A stretch of DNA of 41,506 nucleotides from Acidobacteriaceae bacterium (GCA_031274845.1 JAISPN010000015.1:1-41506), one strand, 5' to 3'; positions 1 through 9,186 are shown, counted from the first letter of the stretch. A program made the numbers and translations. The notes: generated by a model from the sequence alone, not told the origin.

Positions 1-798
1 ATTGGTCTGCGCGGCGCGTGGGATGGCGGCGGCTTGCAAGCGAACGGCCCCGCGTTCGATTACCACCTGTATGCGATTCAGGGCGGCGTCGATCTCTACC
101 GCCGCGAGCACGACAACGGAGCGCGCGATCTCGTGGGCGTCTTGGGCAGCGCGGGCAGCGTGTCGTCAACCGTCACGTCGGATGCGGGGAATCCGGCGGG
201 CGGCGTGACGCTCGACATGAAGACGTTCGGCGCGACCTGGACGCACTTCGGCGAGAGCGGCTGGTATCTCGATGGCCTCGTGCAGCGCAGCGGGATTAAC
301 GCGAAGGTGACGTCGCCGCGGATGTCGTCAACGACGACCGGCGTAAACGTCGCGGCGTCGCTCGAAGGGGGCTATCCGGTGGCGCTCACGGCGCGGACGC
401 TCGTCGAGCCGCAGGTGCAGGTGCTGGTGCAGCGCTTGTCGTTCAATCCGCTGACCGATGCGCTGACGACCGTTGCCTTCGACAATGCGACCTCGTGGAC
501 CGGCCGCCTCGGCGCGCGTCTCTCGCGGACGTGGGGCGCGACGACACCGCGGCAACCGCGCGCGACGACGTGGGCGAGGGCGAGCGTGTGGAAGGACCTG
601 TCGGGAGCGAGCGCGATTCAGATCGACGCCACCTCCATCCGCGCAACCTACGGCAATAGCTGGTTCGATGTCGGCGGCGGCGGCGACGTTCGCCTCGGCG
701 GACCGCTCACGCTTTACGGCGCCGTCAGTTATCAGACCTCGGTTGGTGACGTGCGCCATGCGATCACGGGGAGCGGCGGCCTGCGCCTCAATTGGTAA
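1..798 (+). CDS. Autotransporter C-terminal beta-barrel (5' partial)
   Basis: The reading frame is open from the first base of the window, so the start and any passenger domain lie upstream. About 265 residues are visible. They alternate hydrophobic and polar residues as in outer-membrane strands, with Gly/aromatic-rich stretches such as GWYLDGLVQRSG and LEGGYPV, a 'VEPQVQVLVQRLSF' segment and 'GRLGARLSRTW'. These are typical of the pertactin-like autotransporter translocator (type V secretion). The protein ends in GGLRLNW, and a C-terminal aromatic residue is the usual recognition signal for the BAM machinery. The family barrel inserts in the outer membrane and carries or exports the N-terminal passenger. 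The passenger, and so the function, cannot be read here. A long inverted repeat starts at the base after the stop codon. Confidence 0.75.
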   Translation: MGLRGAWDGGGLQANGPAFDYHLYAIQGGVDLYRREHDNGARDLVGVLGSAGSVSSTVTSDAGNPAGGVTLDMKTFGATWTHFGESGWYLDGLVQRSGINAKVTSPRMSSTTTGVNVAASLEGGYPVALTARTLVEPQVQVLVQRLSFNPLTDALTTVAFDNATSWTGRLGARLSRTWGATTPRQPRATTWARASVWKDLSGASAIQIDATSIRATYGNSWFDVGGGGDVRLGGPLTLYGAVSYQTSVGDVRHAITGSGGLRLNW

Positions 799-900
799 CT
801 CGATCATCTGGTCATTGACGGATGGGGCATTTCAAGCGGCAACGAACCCACCCTCGAAGCTGTCGCCCCAATCGTTCAATGACCAGATGACCGGATCGAG
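799..900. repeat. Long imperfect inverted repeat (REP/MITE-like hairpin)
   Basis: The left arm (799-828) and right arm (865-900) are imperfect reverse complements. The core is perfect over 15 bp: TCATCTGGTCATTGA at 804-818 against TCAATGACCAGATGA at 876-890. It is flanked by CTCGA/TCGAG on the outside and GGGGC/GCCCC on the inside, with a loop of about 36 nt. The hairpin begins immediately after the autotransporter stop. No T-tract follows, so it is not a classical intrinsic terminator. The 'CATCTGG' core recurs at five or more places up to 2490. Confidence 0.6.
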
Positions 901-968
901 CTAGTGACCAGATGAAATAACCAGGTGAAAGACAGGTGACCCCATGACCAGATCGCCAGATGACAAGA
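901..968. repeat. Degenerate short tandem repeats around CCAGATGA
   Basis: Variants of the 8-10 bp unit GACCAGATGA follow one another: GACCAGATGA, AACCAGGTGA, GACAGGTGA, GACCAGATCG, CCAGATGACA and AGATGAGCAG. The array continues the core of the adjacent inverted repeat and runs into the 5' end of the XRE-type gene, supplying its first codons. Confidence 0.5.
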
Positions 969-1214
969 TGAGCAGATCGCCTGGGCCGCACAGCGAGCTT
1001 GCGGTGTTGATCTGTTCCTACAGGCTTGCCGCCCGCTGGACGCAAGAGGAGCTCGCGGCGAAGGCGGGGCTGACGCTGGCGGTGGTGGCCGCGATCGAAG
1101 ACGGGCACAGCACGCGGTGGGACACGTTGACGAAACTGGCCAACGCCTTCGGCTTCGACAGCTTCATCGATCTGTGTCGCGCTGGCGAGTTAATCATCTG
1201 GCCGTCTGGTCATT
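943..1214. repeat. 21-bp imperfect inverted repeats bracketing the XRE gene
   Basis: The left copy at 943-963 (CATGACCAGATCG followed by CCAGATGA) and the right copy at 1194-1214 (TCATCTGGCCG followed by TCTGGTCATT) are reverse complements at 18 of 21 positions. They lie over the beginning and end of the XRE reading frame and provide its first ATG and its stop. The arrangement is that of a small inverted-repeat element carrying a regulator. No target-site duplication was recognised by eye. Confidence 0.55.
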
Positions 1215-1216
1215 GA
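944..1216 (+). CDS. Small XRE-family helix-turn-helix protein
   Basis: 90 residues. A lambda-repressor-like HTH spans about residues 18-75: a Q-E-E-L-A-x-K-A-G-L helix-2 pattern, then 'AVVAAIEDGHSTRWDTLTKL' (helix 3 and the following helix), matching the Cro/C1 HTH_3 family. It should bind DNA as a small dimeric regulator. Targets are unknown; its own repeats and the neighbouring HTH/Fic pair are the obvious candidates. The first nine to twelve residues are encoded inside the CCAGATGA repeats and the last eight (ending WPSGH) inside an inverted copy, so only the middle looks like ancestral protein. The start is uncertain: ATG 944 follows a weak AGGTG, and ATG 968 is equally possible and would remove most repeat-encoded residues. 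Confidence 0.6.
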   Translation: MTRSPDDKMSRSPGPHSELAVLICSYRLAARWTQEELAAKAGLTLAVVAAIEDGHSTRWDTLTKLANAFGFDSFIDLCRAGELIIWPSGH

Positions 1217-1275
1217 TGATTCGGAGTGCTTCACGCCGCCACATATTCACGCTCGAAGCTTCGGCTCCCAATCAT

Positions 1276-1872
1276 CTACGACCGTGCGAAGGCGAGCAGC
1301 GCCACGAGGTCATGCTGGTCCGCCGCCTGGAGCGCGTCGATATAGCGTCGGCGTACCTCGCCTGCGTCTTGCAGTGTGACGCGGCCCCATGTGAAGCGTT
1401 CGCCCCCCAGTTGCATCACCAGCAGATCGGCCATTAGTCGCGCATGCCGGCCGTTCCCGTTTGGGAACGGATGAATCTGGACGAGGCGGTGGTGTACACG
1501 AACGGCGATTTCGTCAGGGGTGTACGCCTGGTGCGCGATCCAGGCGTTGGCGTCGGCGAGCAGGTGCCTCAGCGCGATTGGAATCTCGTAGTACGCGATC
1601 CCGAGGTTGCGCGCGCTCGTCCTGAAGGTGCCGGCCCATCGCCAGACGTCGCCAAACATGCGGCGATGCAGATCCTTCACGAAGGTTTCCGTCAGGACGT
1701 TGCGGCTGCGGGCGAGTGTCCACATGTGCGCGCGTTCGATGTTGGCCTGCTCGGCGGTATTCAACTCACGTCGATAGGCGATATCAGAGGGGATGAGCCC
1801 CTTCCGTTCGTCAGGGGTGAGCGGTGTGGCCGCGTCCGGCTCTTCGAAGAGGTCGGTCACCCCGCGTGTCAC
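1276..1872 (-). CDS. Mobile mystery protein B (Fic/DOC domain)
   Basis: 198 residues from a GTG that overlaps the stop of the upstream HTH gene (GTGA); a second GTG at 1860 is an alternative start. The N-terminal 'ATPLTPDERKGLIPSDI' and the Fic core match the mobile mystery protein B family (TIGR02613), always paired with protein A. The Fic loop is at residues 134-142, HPFPNGNGR, with H134 as the presumed catalytic base. Fic proteins usually transfer AMP or another nucleotide-derived group to target hydroxyls. Here Asn138 occupies the position normally held by the Mg-binding Asp/Glu, so the chemistry may differ. No clear inhibitory (S/T)xxxE(G/N) helix is visible in this protein. Toxin-like or post-translational modifier activity is an inference; the family function is unknown. 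Confidence 0.85.
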   Translation of the reverse strand: MTRGVTDLFEEPDAATPLTPDERKGLIPSDIAYRRELNTAEQANIERAHMWTLARSRNVLTETFVKDLHRRMFGDVWRWAGTFRTSARNLGIAYYEIPIALRHLLADANAWIAHQAYTPDEIAVRVHHRLVQIHPFPNGNGRHARLMADLLVMQLGGERFTWGRVTLQDAGEVRRRYIDALQAADQHDLVALLAFARS

Positions 1873-2324
1873 TCCCAGAATACGTGGGGGTTGGTGTCGC
1901 GGAGGAGGTCGTCGATCTGTGCGTCGGTGATGTGGTCGTCTGCCTGTTGATCTTCCAGCAGCATCGTGTGCGCCACGGGTTGACGGTGTCGCCGAAGCCA
2001 TGTGCGCGCGCGTGCTCGGACCGTCGTGTCGAGTGGCGTATTCGGAATGAGCGCGTAGACGAGCGTGCAGTCGAGAGCGAGGGCAGCGCGCTGCAGTGTG
2101 GTCAACGAGATGCTCCCCCTTTCTTCCGAGCGTTCGAGACCAACGAGCGTCGGTTGACGCACACCCATCCGCTGGGCCAGTTGGGCCGTGCTCATGCCGA
2201 GGGCTTCGCGGATGGCTTTGATCCAACCCCTGGCGGGCGGGTGGTAGCGCGTGGTTGCCCCGAACTGGCCGAGACGTTCGTCGAGACGAGACCTGGAGTG
2301 TGCAGCGACGCGAGCCTTTTTCAT
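1869..2324 (-). CDS. Mobile mystery protein A (XRE-type HTH)
   Basis: 151 residues from ATG 2324. Residues 33-90 form a Cro/C1-type HTH (GWIKAIREALGMSTAQLAQR, then a 'VRQPTLVGLERSE' recognition segment). The whole length matches mobile mystery protein A (TIGR02612), a DNA-binding partner encoded with the Fic protein in scattered, often mobile loci. The 4-bp stop/start overlap with the Fic gene indicates translational coupling. A candidate operator with inverted ATAGGATATA-like half-sites lies just upstream, which suggests autorepression, as in HTH-antitoxin/toxin modules. No recombinase or transposase gene is visible beside it. Confidence 0.87.
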   Translation of the reverse strand: MKKARVAAHSRSRLDERLGQFGATTRYHPPARGWIKAIREALGMSTAQLAQRMGVRQPTLVGLERSEERGSISLTTLQRAALALDCTLVYALIPNTPLDTTVRARARTWLRRHRQPVAHTMLLEDQQADDHITDAQIDDLLRDTNPHVFWE

Positions 2325-2328
2325 TGCC

Positions 2329-2365
2329 TATATCCTATTGATCAAGCAGTTTACCATAGGCTATA
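2329..2365 (-). promoter_or_regulatory. Operator-like inverted repeat before the HTH/Fic pair
   Basis: TATATCCTAT (2329-2338) and ATAGGCTATA (2356-2365) are inverted repeats with 9 of 10 positions matching, separated by 17 bp holding the palindrome TTGATCAA (2338-2345). The block 2325-2380 is strikingly AT-rich against its surroundings. On the minus strand, TAGGAT (2337-2332) lies 7 nt before the ATG and could be a -10. The half-sites would bracket or overlap the promoter, which suits autoregulation by the HTH protein (inference). Confidence 0.5.
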
Positions 2366-2377
2366 TGCTATTAAATA

Positions 2378-2490
2378 ATCTGGCTGTCCCATCTGGGGAT
2401 CTGGTCATGAAGCGATTGAGGGCGCTGACTGGGGGTGGGCGAGGTGCCGCGTGAAATCCACGGATTCGTCAACGGCCAGACGGCCGGATG
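2378..2490. repeat. Further CATCTGG-family repeat copies
   Basis: ATCTGGGGATCTGGTCAT at 2391-2408 matches the right flank of the XRE gene at 15 of 18 positions, and a partial copy (ATCTGGCTG) begins at 2378. An inverted copy, GGCCAGACGGCCGGATG (2474-2490), ends at the larB stop codon. Together with the copies at 804, 876, 943 and 1194 these frame the whole accessory islet between the autotransporter gene and larB. Confidence 0.5.
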
Positions 2491-2491
2491 G

Positions 2492-3250
2492 CTACAAATG
2501 GTTGATGAGGCTGGCGATGTTGGCGGCGCCGAAGCCGTTGTCGATGTTCACCACTGAGACGCCGGAGGCGCAACTGGTCAGCATGCCGAGGAGCGCGGCG
2601 ATGCCGCCGAAGCTGGCGCCGTAGCCGATCGAGGTCGGGACGGCAATCACCGGCACGGCGACGAGGCCGGCGACGACGCTGGGGAGCGCGCCTTCCATGC
2701 CGGCGACGACGATGATGACGCGCGCCTGTTCGAGGCGATGCCGTTCGCCGAGGAGGCGGTGCAGCCCGGCGACGCCGACATCGTAGAGCCGCTCGACGTC
2801 GTTCCCCATCAACTCCGCGGTACGGCAGGCTTCTTCCGCGACCGGCAGGTCGGACGTCCCGGCGGCGATGACGAGAATCTGTCCTTTGCCCGGGGAGACG
2901 TCTTGCTGTTTGAACGCGATGATTCTGGCGTCGGGATGGAATTGCGCGTCTGGCACCACGCGTTTCACCGCGTCGAAGGCGTCGGCGGACGCGCGGGTAA
3001 CGAGCAGCGTGGAGCCGCGCGCCACGATCCCGGCGGCGATCGTGGCGATTTGGCCGGGCGTTTTTCCGAGGCCGAGGATGACTTCGGGAAACCCTTGGCG
3101 GAAGGCCCGATGGTGGTCGACCCGGGCGAAGCCGAGGTTTTCAAACGGCGCATCGCGCAGCGTGCCAAGCAGGGCGCGTTCGGCGTCGGCGGGCGCAAGC
3201 GTGCCGGCGGCGACGCGAGTGAGGAGCGTGGTGAGTTCAGACGGTGTCAT
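2492..3250 (-). CDS. larB: Nickel-pincer cofactor biosynthesis protein LarB
   Basis: 252 residues. LarB carboxylates the pyridinium ring of nicotinic acid adenine dinucleotide and releases AMP, the first step to the nickel-pincer nucleotide used by lactate racemase-like enzymes. The N-terminal 'FENLGFARVDHHRAFRQGFPEVILG' region (about residues 35-60) is typical. The second half is the PurE/AIR-carboxylase-like domain, with 'ILVIAAGTSDLPVAEEA' near residue 125, 'VAGMEGALPSVVAGL' near 182 and 'VPTSIGYGASFGGIAALLGM' near 203. LarC, LarE and LarA homologues are not in the window. It starts at ATG 3250 and is divergent from the glycosyltransferase gene; its stop abuts a repeat copy. Confidence 0.93.
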   Translation of the reverse strand: MTPSELTTLLTRVAAGTLAPADAERALLGTLRDAPFENLGFARVDHHRAFRQGFPEVILGLGKTPGQIATIAAGIVARGSTLLVTRASADAFDAVKRVVPDAQFHPDARIIAFKQQDVSPGKGQILVIAAGTSDLPVAEEACRTAELMGNDVERLYDVGVAGLHRLLGERHRLEQARVIIVVAGMEGALPSVVAGLVAVPVIAVPTSIGYGASFGGIAALLGMLTSCASGVSVVNIDNGFGAANIASLINHL

Positions 3251-3275
3251 GAGCGGCCAGAAACGGGCGGTTTTG

Positions 3276-3305
3276 TTGACCTGTAGCGGGATCGGCCGCT
3301 AATAT
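3276..3305 (+). promoter_or_regulatory. Predicted sigma70-type promoter for the glycosyltransferase gene
   Basis: TTGACC (3276-3281) and TAATAT (3300-3305) are separated by 18 bp in the larB/glycosyltransferase divergent gap. Transcription would begin around 3312, only some 10 nt before the ATG at 3322. No Shine-Dalgarno sequence is visible there, so the message would be almost leaderless. Confidence 0.4.
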
Positions 3306-3321
3306 TAATCGATTACGCTAA

Positions 3322-4815
3322 ATGACGCTTGCTGAAACTCTTACGCTCGCCTCTTACTTCTTCGTTTTAATCGTTCTCGCGGTTTACGGGTGGCACCGGT
3401 ACTACCTGGTCTACTTGTACATGAAGAACCGGGATCGGCAGCCCAAAGCGGGTCCGCCGTTGTCGCCGATGCCGGTGGTCACCATCCAGCTTCCCCTGTA
3501 CAACGAGATGTATGTCGCCGACCGGCTCATTGCCGCGGTGTGCGACATTGAATACCCGCGCGACCTGCTCGAAATTCAGGTGCTCGACGACTCGACCGAC
3601 GAGACGACGAACATCGCCGAGCGCGCGGTACGGCGGTATGCCGCCGAAGGCATCGACATCAAGTATTTCCACCGGACCGACCGCACCGGCTTCAAGGCTG
3701 GCGCGCTCGAAGCGGGGCTCGCAAGCGCCCGTGGCGAGTTTGTGGCGATCTTCGACGCCGACTTCCTGCCGGGCGCCGATTTCCTCACCCAGCTGATGCC
3801 GCACTTTGCCGACGCCAAGGTCGCGATGGTGCAGGCGCGCTGGGGGCACATCAACCAGGACTACTCGCTGCTCACGAAGATCCAGTCGATTCTCCTCGAC
3901 GGGCATTTCGTGCTGGAGCACGGCGGCCGGAACCGCGCCGGACACTTCTTCAACTTCAACGGGACGGCGGGCGTCTGGCGGCTGGCCGCGATTCGTGACG
4001 CCGGCGGCTGGCAGCACGATACGCTGACCGAGGATCTCGACCTCAGCTACCGCGCGCAGTTGCGCGGCTGGCGTTTCGTCTTCGTCCCCGATGTGATTGC
4101 GCCGGCGGAAGTGCCGGTCGAGATGAACGCCTTCAAGTCGCAGCAGCACCGCTGGGCGAAGGGGTCGATTCAGACCTGCCGCAAGCTCCTGCCGCAGATT
4201 CTCCGCGCCAAGGTGCCGTTCAGCGTGAAGGCCGAAGCGTTCTTCCACCTCACGGCGAACTTCAACTACCCGTTGATGTGCGTGCTGTCGGTGCTGATGT
4301 TCCCGTCCATGGTGATCCGCTACAACATGGGCTGGTACGAGATGATGCTCATCGACATCCCGCTTTTTTTCGCGGCGACGTTTTCGGTCTGCAACTTCTA
4401 CCTGGTGTGCCAGCGGGAAATCCACCGCGATTGGCGCACGCGCATCAAATACCTGCCGTTCCTGATGTCGATCGGGATTGGTCTCGCGATTAACAACACG
4501 CGCGCGGTGTTCGAGGCGATGTTCAACAAGCACACCGAGTTCGTCCGCACGCCGAAGTATCGCGTCGAGCAGGACGCCGACGAATGGGTCGGCAAGAAGT
4601 ACCGCCAGTCGGTGGCGGTGCAGCCGATGATCGAGCTGGCGCTCGGCCTCTACTTCACCGCGACGGTGTTCTACGCGCTCGCCAACCAGATTTACGGGAC
4701 CGTGCCGTTTCTGGTGCTGTTTCAGGTCGGCTTTCTCTACACCGGGCTGCTCTCGATCGTGCAGCAGTATGCCGGCGATCCAGAGCCGGTGTTGAACACG
4801 CAGATCGCGAAGTAA
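3322..4815 (+). CDS. Family 2 glycosyltransferase (cellulose synthase/CslA-like)
   Basis: 497 residues. It is a processive-type GT-A glycosyltransferase in the inner membrane. An N-terminal membrane segment (about 6-28) precedes the catalytic domain: 'VTIQLPLYNE' near residue 53, 'DDSTDET' near 90, D145/D147 (FDADF), T236-E237-D238 and Q274-Q-H-R-W278, the set D, DxD, TED, QxxRW of GT2 polysaccharide synthases. Several membrane spans follow (about 311-335, 342-363, 381-400 and a hydrophobic stretch 438-478). Known relatives make beta-mannans, glucans or glycolipids; donor and product cannot be told from sequence. Citrate synthase follows after 9 nt, probably in the same transcript although functionally unrelated. 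No PilZ domain is visible. Confidence 0.85.
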   Translation: MTLAETLTLASYFFVLIVLAVYGWHRYYLVYLYMKNRDRQPKAGPPLSPMPVVTIQLPLYNEMYVADRLIAAVCDIEYPRDLLEIQVLDDSTDETTNIAERAVRRYAAEGIDIKYFHRTDRTGFKAGALEAGLASARGEFVAIFDADFLPGADFLTQLMPHFADAKVAMVQARWGHINQDYSLLTKIQSILLDGHFVLEHGGRNRAGHFFNFNGTAGVWRLAAIRDAGGWQHDTLTEDLDLSYRAQLRGWRFVFVPDVIAPAEVPVEMNAFKSQQHRWAKGSIQTCRKLLPQILRAKVPFSVKAEAFFHLTANFNYPLMCVLSVLMFPSMVIRYNMGWYEMMLIDIPLFFAATFSVCNFYLVCQREIHRDWRTRIKYLPFLMSIGIGLAINNTRAVFEAMFNKHTEFVRTPKYRVEQDADEWVGKKYRQSVAVQPMIELALGLYFTATVFYALANQIYGTVPFLVLFQVGFLYTGLLSIVQQYAGDPEPVLNTQIAK

Positions 4816-4824
4816 GCCGAGGGC

Positions 4825-5964
4825 ATGGCTACCACCGACACGCCGAAAGCCGGACTCGAAGATACCGTCGCGACCTCGTCGGCCATCTGCTATCTCGATG
4901 GCGATCGCGGCGTGCTCGCCTACTGCGGCTACGACATCCACGAGCTTGCGCGTCACGCGACGTTCGAGGAGGTCTGCTACCTGCTGTGGCACCGGCGATT
5001 ACCGACCCGCGCGGAGCTGGGCGATCTGCAATCGCAGTTTGCGGCCGGCCGTCATCTGCCGGAAGGCGTCATCCGCGTGATGCGGACGCTTCCGCCGTCG
5101 GACGGCATGGACACGCTCCGGACGCTCACGTCGGTGCTGTCGCACTTCGATCCGGACGCGAACGATAAATCGCCGCAGGCGAACTATCGCAAAGCGGTCC
5201 GGCTCACCGCGCAGATTGGGACCTTGGTGGCGGTGATGGGGCGGCTTGCCAAAGGGCAAGGGGTCGTGGCGCCGGACCCGGTGCTCGGCTACGCCGCGAA
5301 TTTCCTCTACATGCTCACGGGCGAGCGGCCGGGCGGTCTGGCGACGCGCGCGTTTGACGTCGCGCTCATTTTGCACGCCGATCACGAGCTGAACGCGTCG
5401 ACGTTCGCGGCGCGTGTCGCGGCGGCCACGCTCACCGACATCCACTCGGCGGTCGTCGGCGCGATTGGCGCGCTCAAAGGTCCGCTGCACGGTGGCGCGA
5501 ACGCCGAAGTGATGAAGATGCTGCTCGATATCGGCGCGGATGCGCCGGTCGAGCGCGCCGAAGACGTCGTGCGCGCGAAACTCGCGCGGAAGGAAAAGAT
5601 TCCCGGCTTCGGTCACCGCGTGTACCACACGGAAGATCCACGCGCGACGCACCTGCGGCAGATGTCGAAGGATCTCTGCCAGCGCGCCGGGATGCCGATC
5701 TGGTACGAGATGTCAGAGCGCATCGAGGCGCTGGTCAAGGCGGAGAAGAAGCTCAATCCGAACGTCGATTTTTACTCGGCATCGACGTATCACGCGCTCG
5801 GCATCGCGACCGATCTCTTCACGCCGATCTTTGCCGTCAGCCGCATGTCGGGCTGGACCGCGCACGTGCTCGAGCAGTACGCGAACAATCGTCTCATTCG
5901 TCCGCGCGCCGAGTACGTCGGCCCTGTCTATCCGCAGCGGTATGTCCCGCTCGAATCTCGCTGA
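4825..5964 (+). CDS. gltA: Citrate synthase
   Basis: 379 residues, the short bacterial form. It condenses oxaloacetate and acetyl-CoA to citrate at the entry to the TCA cycle. The catalytic triad is visible: H222 in LHGGAN, H264 in GFGHRVY and D315 in NVDFYSA. The arginine-containing tail 'ANNRLIRPRAEYVGP' is also present. The length without an N-terminal extension suggests a homodimeric type I-like enzyme rather than the long NADH-regulated form. Short forms include 2-methylcitrate synthases, which sequence reading cannot exclude, but no prp genes are nearby. ATG 4825 has GAGGG just upstream and lies 9 nt after the glycosyltransferase stop. Confidence 0.92.
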   Translation: MATTDTPKAGLEDTVATSSAICYLDGDRGVLAYCGYDIHELARHATFEEVCYLLWHRRLPTRAELGDLQSQFAAGRHLPEGVIRVMRTLPPSDGMDTLRTLTSVLSHFDPDANDKSPQANYRKAVRLTAQIGTLVAVMGRLAKGQGVVAPDPVLGYAANFLYMLTGERPGGLATRAFDVALILHADHELNASTFAARVAAATLTDIHSAVVGAIGALKGPLHGGANAEVMKMLLDIGADAPVERAEDVVRAKLARKEKIPGFGHRVYHTEDPRATHLRQMSKDLCQRAGMPIWYEMSERIEALVKAEKKLNPNVDFYSASTYHALGIATDLFTPIFAVSRMSGWTAHVLEQYANNRLIRPRAEYVGPVYPQRYVPLESR

Positions 5965-5982
5965 CGTCGTCTCTAGCTGACC

Positions 5983-7787
<1,805 letters not shown>

Positions 7788-7791
<4 letters not shown>

Positions 7792-8495
7792 CCGGAGAGA
7801 CGCCGTTCGCGAAGTCGACGATCCGCGAATATTTCGAATCAATCGTCATCGCCGTCATCCTCGCGCTCTTCATCCGGACGTTCGTCGTGCAGGCGTTCAA
7901 GATCCCGACCGGATCGATGGAGAACAACCTCCTCATCGGCGATCACCTGCTCGTGAACAAGTTCATCTTCGGTCCCTCGGCGACCGGTCTCGAGCGGATG
8001 CTCTTGCCGATGGCGACGATCAAGCGCGGCGACGTGATCGTGTTCAAGTACCCCGAAGATCCTGAGCGCGATTTCATCAAGCGGGTGATTGGCCTGCCCG
8101 GCGACACGCTGGAGCTTCGGCAGAAGAAGATCTACATCAACGGCACGCCGCTCGATGAACCGTACGTGCACTTTCTGGAGCCGCCGCACAGCGGCAATGA
8201 GCACGAGATCACCTCGCTCGACGTCCGCGAGAACTACGGCCCGGTGACGGTGCCGCCCGATCAGTATTTCGCGATGGGCGACAATCGCGACAACTCGCAG
8301 GACAGCCGCTACTGGGGATTTCTCCGGCGCGACTACGTGAAGGGAAAAGCGCTCGTCATCTACTGGTCCTTTGAATCGGATCGCGAGGACTATCAGGAAG
8401 AGACGGCTGGCGAGACGTTGCGCGGGCTCGGGTCGGTGTTCGCGCACTTCTTCACGCGCACGCGCTGGGATCGGATGCTGCAACAGATCCGTTAA
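7788..8495 (+). CDS. lepB: Signal peptidase I
   Basis: 235 residues. It cleaves Sec/Tat signal peptides on the periplasmic face of the inner membrane. One N-terminal membrane anchor (about residues 16-35) precedes box B with the catalytic Ser43 (PTGSM), box D with the general-base Lys98 (DFIKRVIGLPGD) and box E (MGDNRDNSQDSR). The ATG at 7788 is chosen because it overlaps the lepA stop (ATGA) and puts the catalytic serine at the usual distance from the N-terminus. The C-terminal 30 residues beyond box E are a charged extension of unknown role. Confidence 0.96.
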
Positions 8496-8527
8496 CCCGC
8501 GTGGCGGGAGCCGATGGGAGATGACGC

Positions 8528-8878
8528 ATGAAGCTGTTGCTCAAGCTGGCCATCGCGGCGCTCATCGCCAACACGATCTATCGTGTCGGTCACGAATACC
8601 TCTCGTACATCAAGTTCAGAGACGCGGTGCGCGTCGCGGCCACATCTAGAGCGCGGGGTAACGAGGAACTTCGCTTCAGGATCGGCGAGATCGCTGACGA
8701 GTACGACATCCCGCAAGACATCGAGGCCATCGAGATCCGCCGCGCGGACGGTCGTGTGATCGTCCACGGCGTGTACACCAAAGCGATCGAGGTTGTGCCG
8801 GCCTACCGATATCCGTGGGCGTTTATGTGGGACGTCGACGCGCTGGCCCCCACATCAACGGAAGTCCCGCCGCGCTGA
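8528..8878 (+). CDS. Small membrane-anchored protein of unknown function
   Basis: 116 residues from ATG 8528, preceded by GGGAG. A short hydrophobic N-terminal segment (about 4-16) would anchor it. The rest is a soluble domain with 'RFRIGEIADEYDIPQDIEAIEIRR' followed by a beta-rich 'GRVIVHGVYTKAIEVVPAY'. The layout resembles the small pilin-like DUF4845 proteins often found beside lepB, but I cannot confirm membership. It lies 32 nt after lepB and is probably cotranscribed, so it may act in envelope or secretion functions (inference only). Confidence 0.7.
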   Translation: MKLLLKLAIAALIANTIYRVGHEYLSYIKFRDAVRVAATSRARGNEELRFRIGEIADEYDIPQDIEAIEIRRADGRVIVHGVYTKAIEVVPAYRYPWAFMWDVDALAPTSTEVPPR

Positions 8879-8901
8879 CTCGTGCGCTGACAGGTCGCGT
8901 C

Positions 8902-9186
8902 TTATGTGGCCGACAGCGCGCGTGCGGCGGTTGATGCGGACACGCCGTCAATCGTCAGCCGCTTCGTCCGGTTCGTGTCGCCGCTGGTAAGACGAATCGC
9001 GCGCTTTGGACACCCCAACTGGCGGCTGAGAAATTCGATGAGCGCCTCGTTGGCGGCGCCATCGACCGGCGGCGCGGAGAGACGGATCAGGAGATGGCCG
9101 TCACGTTCGCCCGAGGCCTCGGTCCGTTTGGCGCGCGGGATGACGCGGACCAGAAGCTCAATGCCGGTGGCCGTCTCCCGGATCAT
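8902..9186 (-). CDS. DUF167/YggU-family protein
   Basis: 94 residues. The family pattern is clear: 'RVIPRAKRTE' near the N-terminus, 'LLIRLSAPPVDGAANEALIEFL' in the middle and 'IRLTSGDTNRTKRLTIDG' towards the C-terminus. DUF167 (YggU) is a small alpha/beta protein of unknown function, commonly linked to yggS as here. ATG 9186 overlaps the yggS stop (TGATG); GTG 9189 is an alternative start that adds one residue. It is the last gene of the minus-strand run beginning at 10880 or further upstream. Confidence 0.9.
   Translation of the reverse strand: MIRETATGIELLVRVIPRAKRTEASGERDGHLLIRLSAPPVDGAANEALIEFLSRQLGCPKRAIRLTSGDTNRTKRLTIDGVSASTAARALSAT

Noticed and set aside
901..968. CRISPR array
   Set aside because: Units are 8-10 bp, degenerate and without spacers of regular length; no cas gene nearby.
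799..2491. Insertion sequence or integrated element with its own transposase
   Set aside because: No transposase, integrase or resolvase frame is present on either strand; only repeats and regulator/Fic genes.
3367..4992. Long minus-strand frame opposite the glycosyltransferase gene
   Set aside because: Arg/His/Val-rich shadow of a GC-rich gene, with no domain motif; the plus-strand product has complete GT2 motifs.
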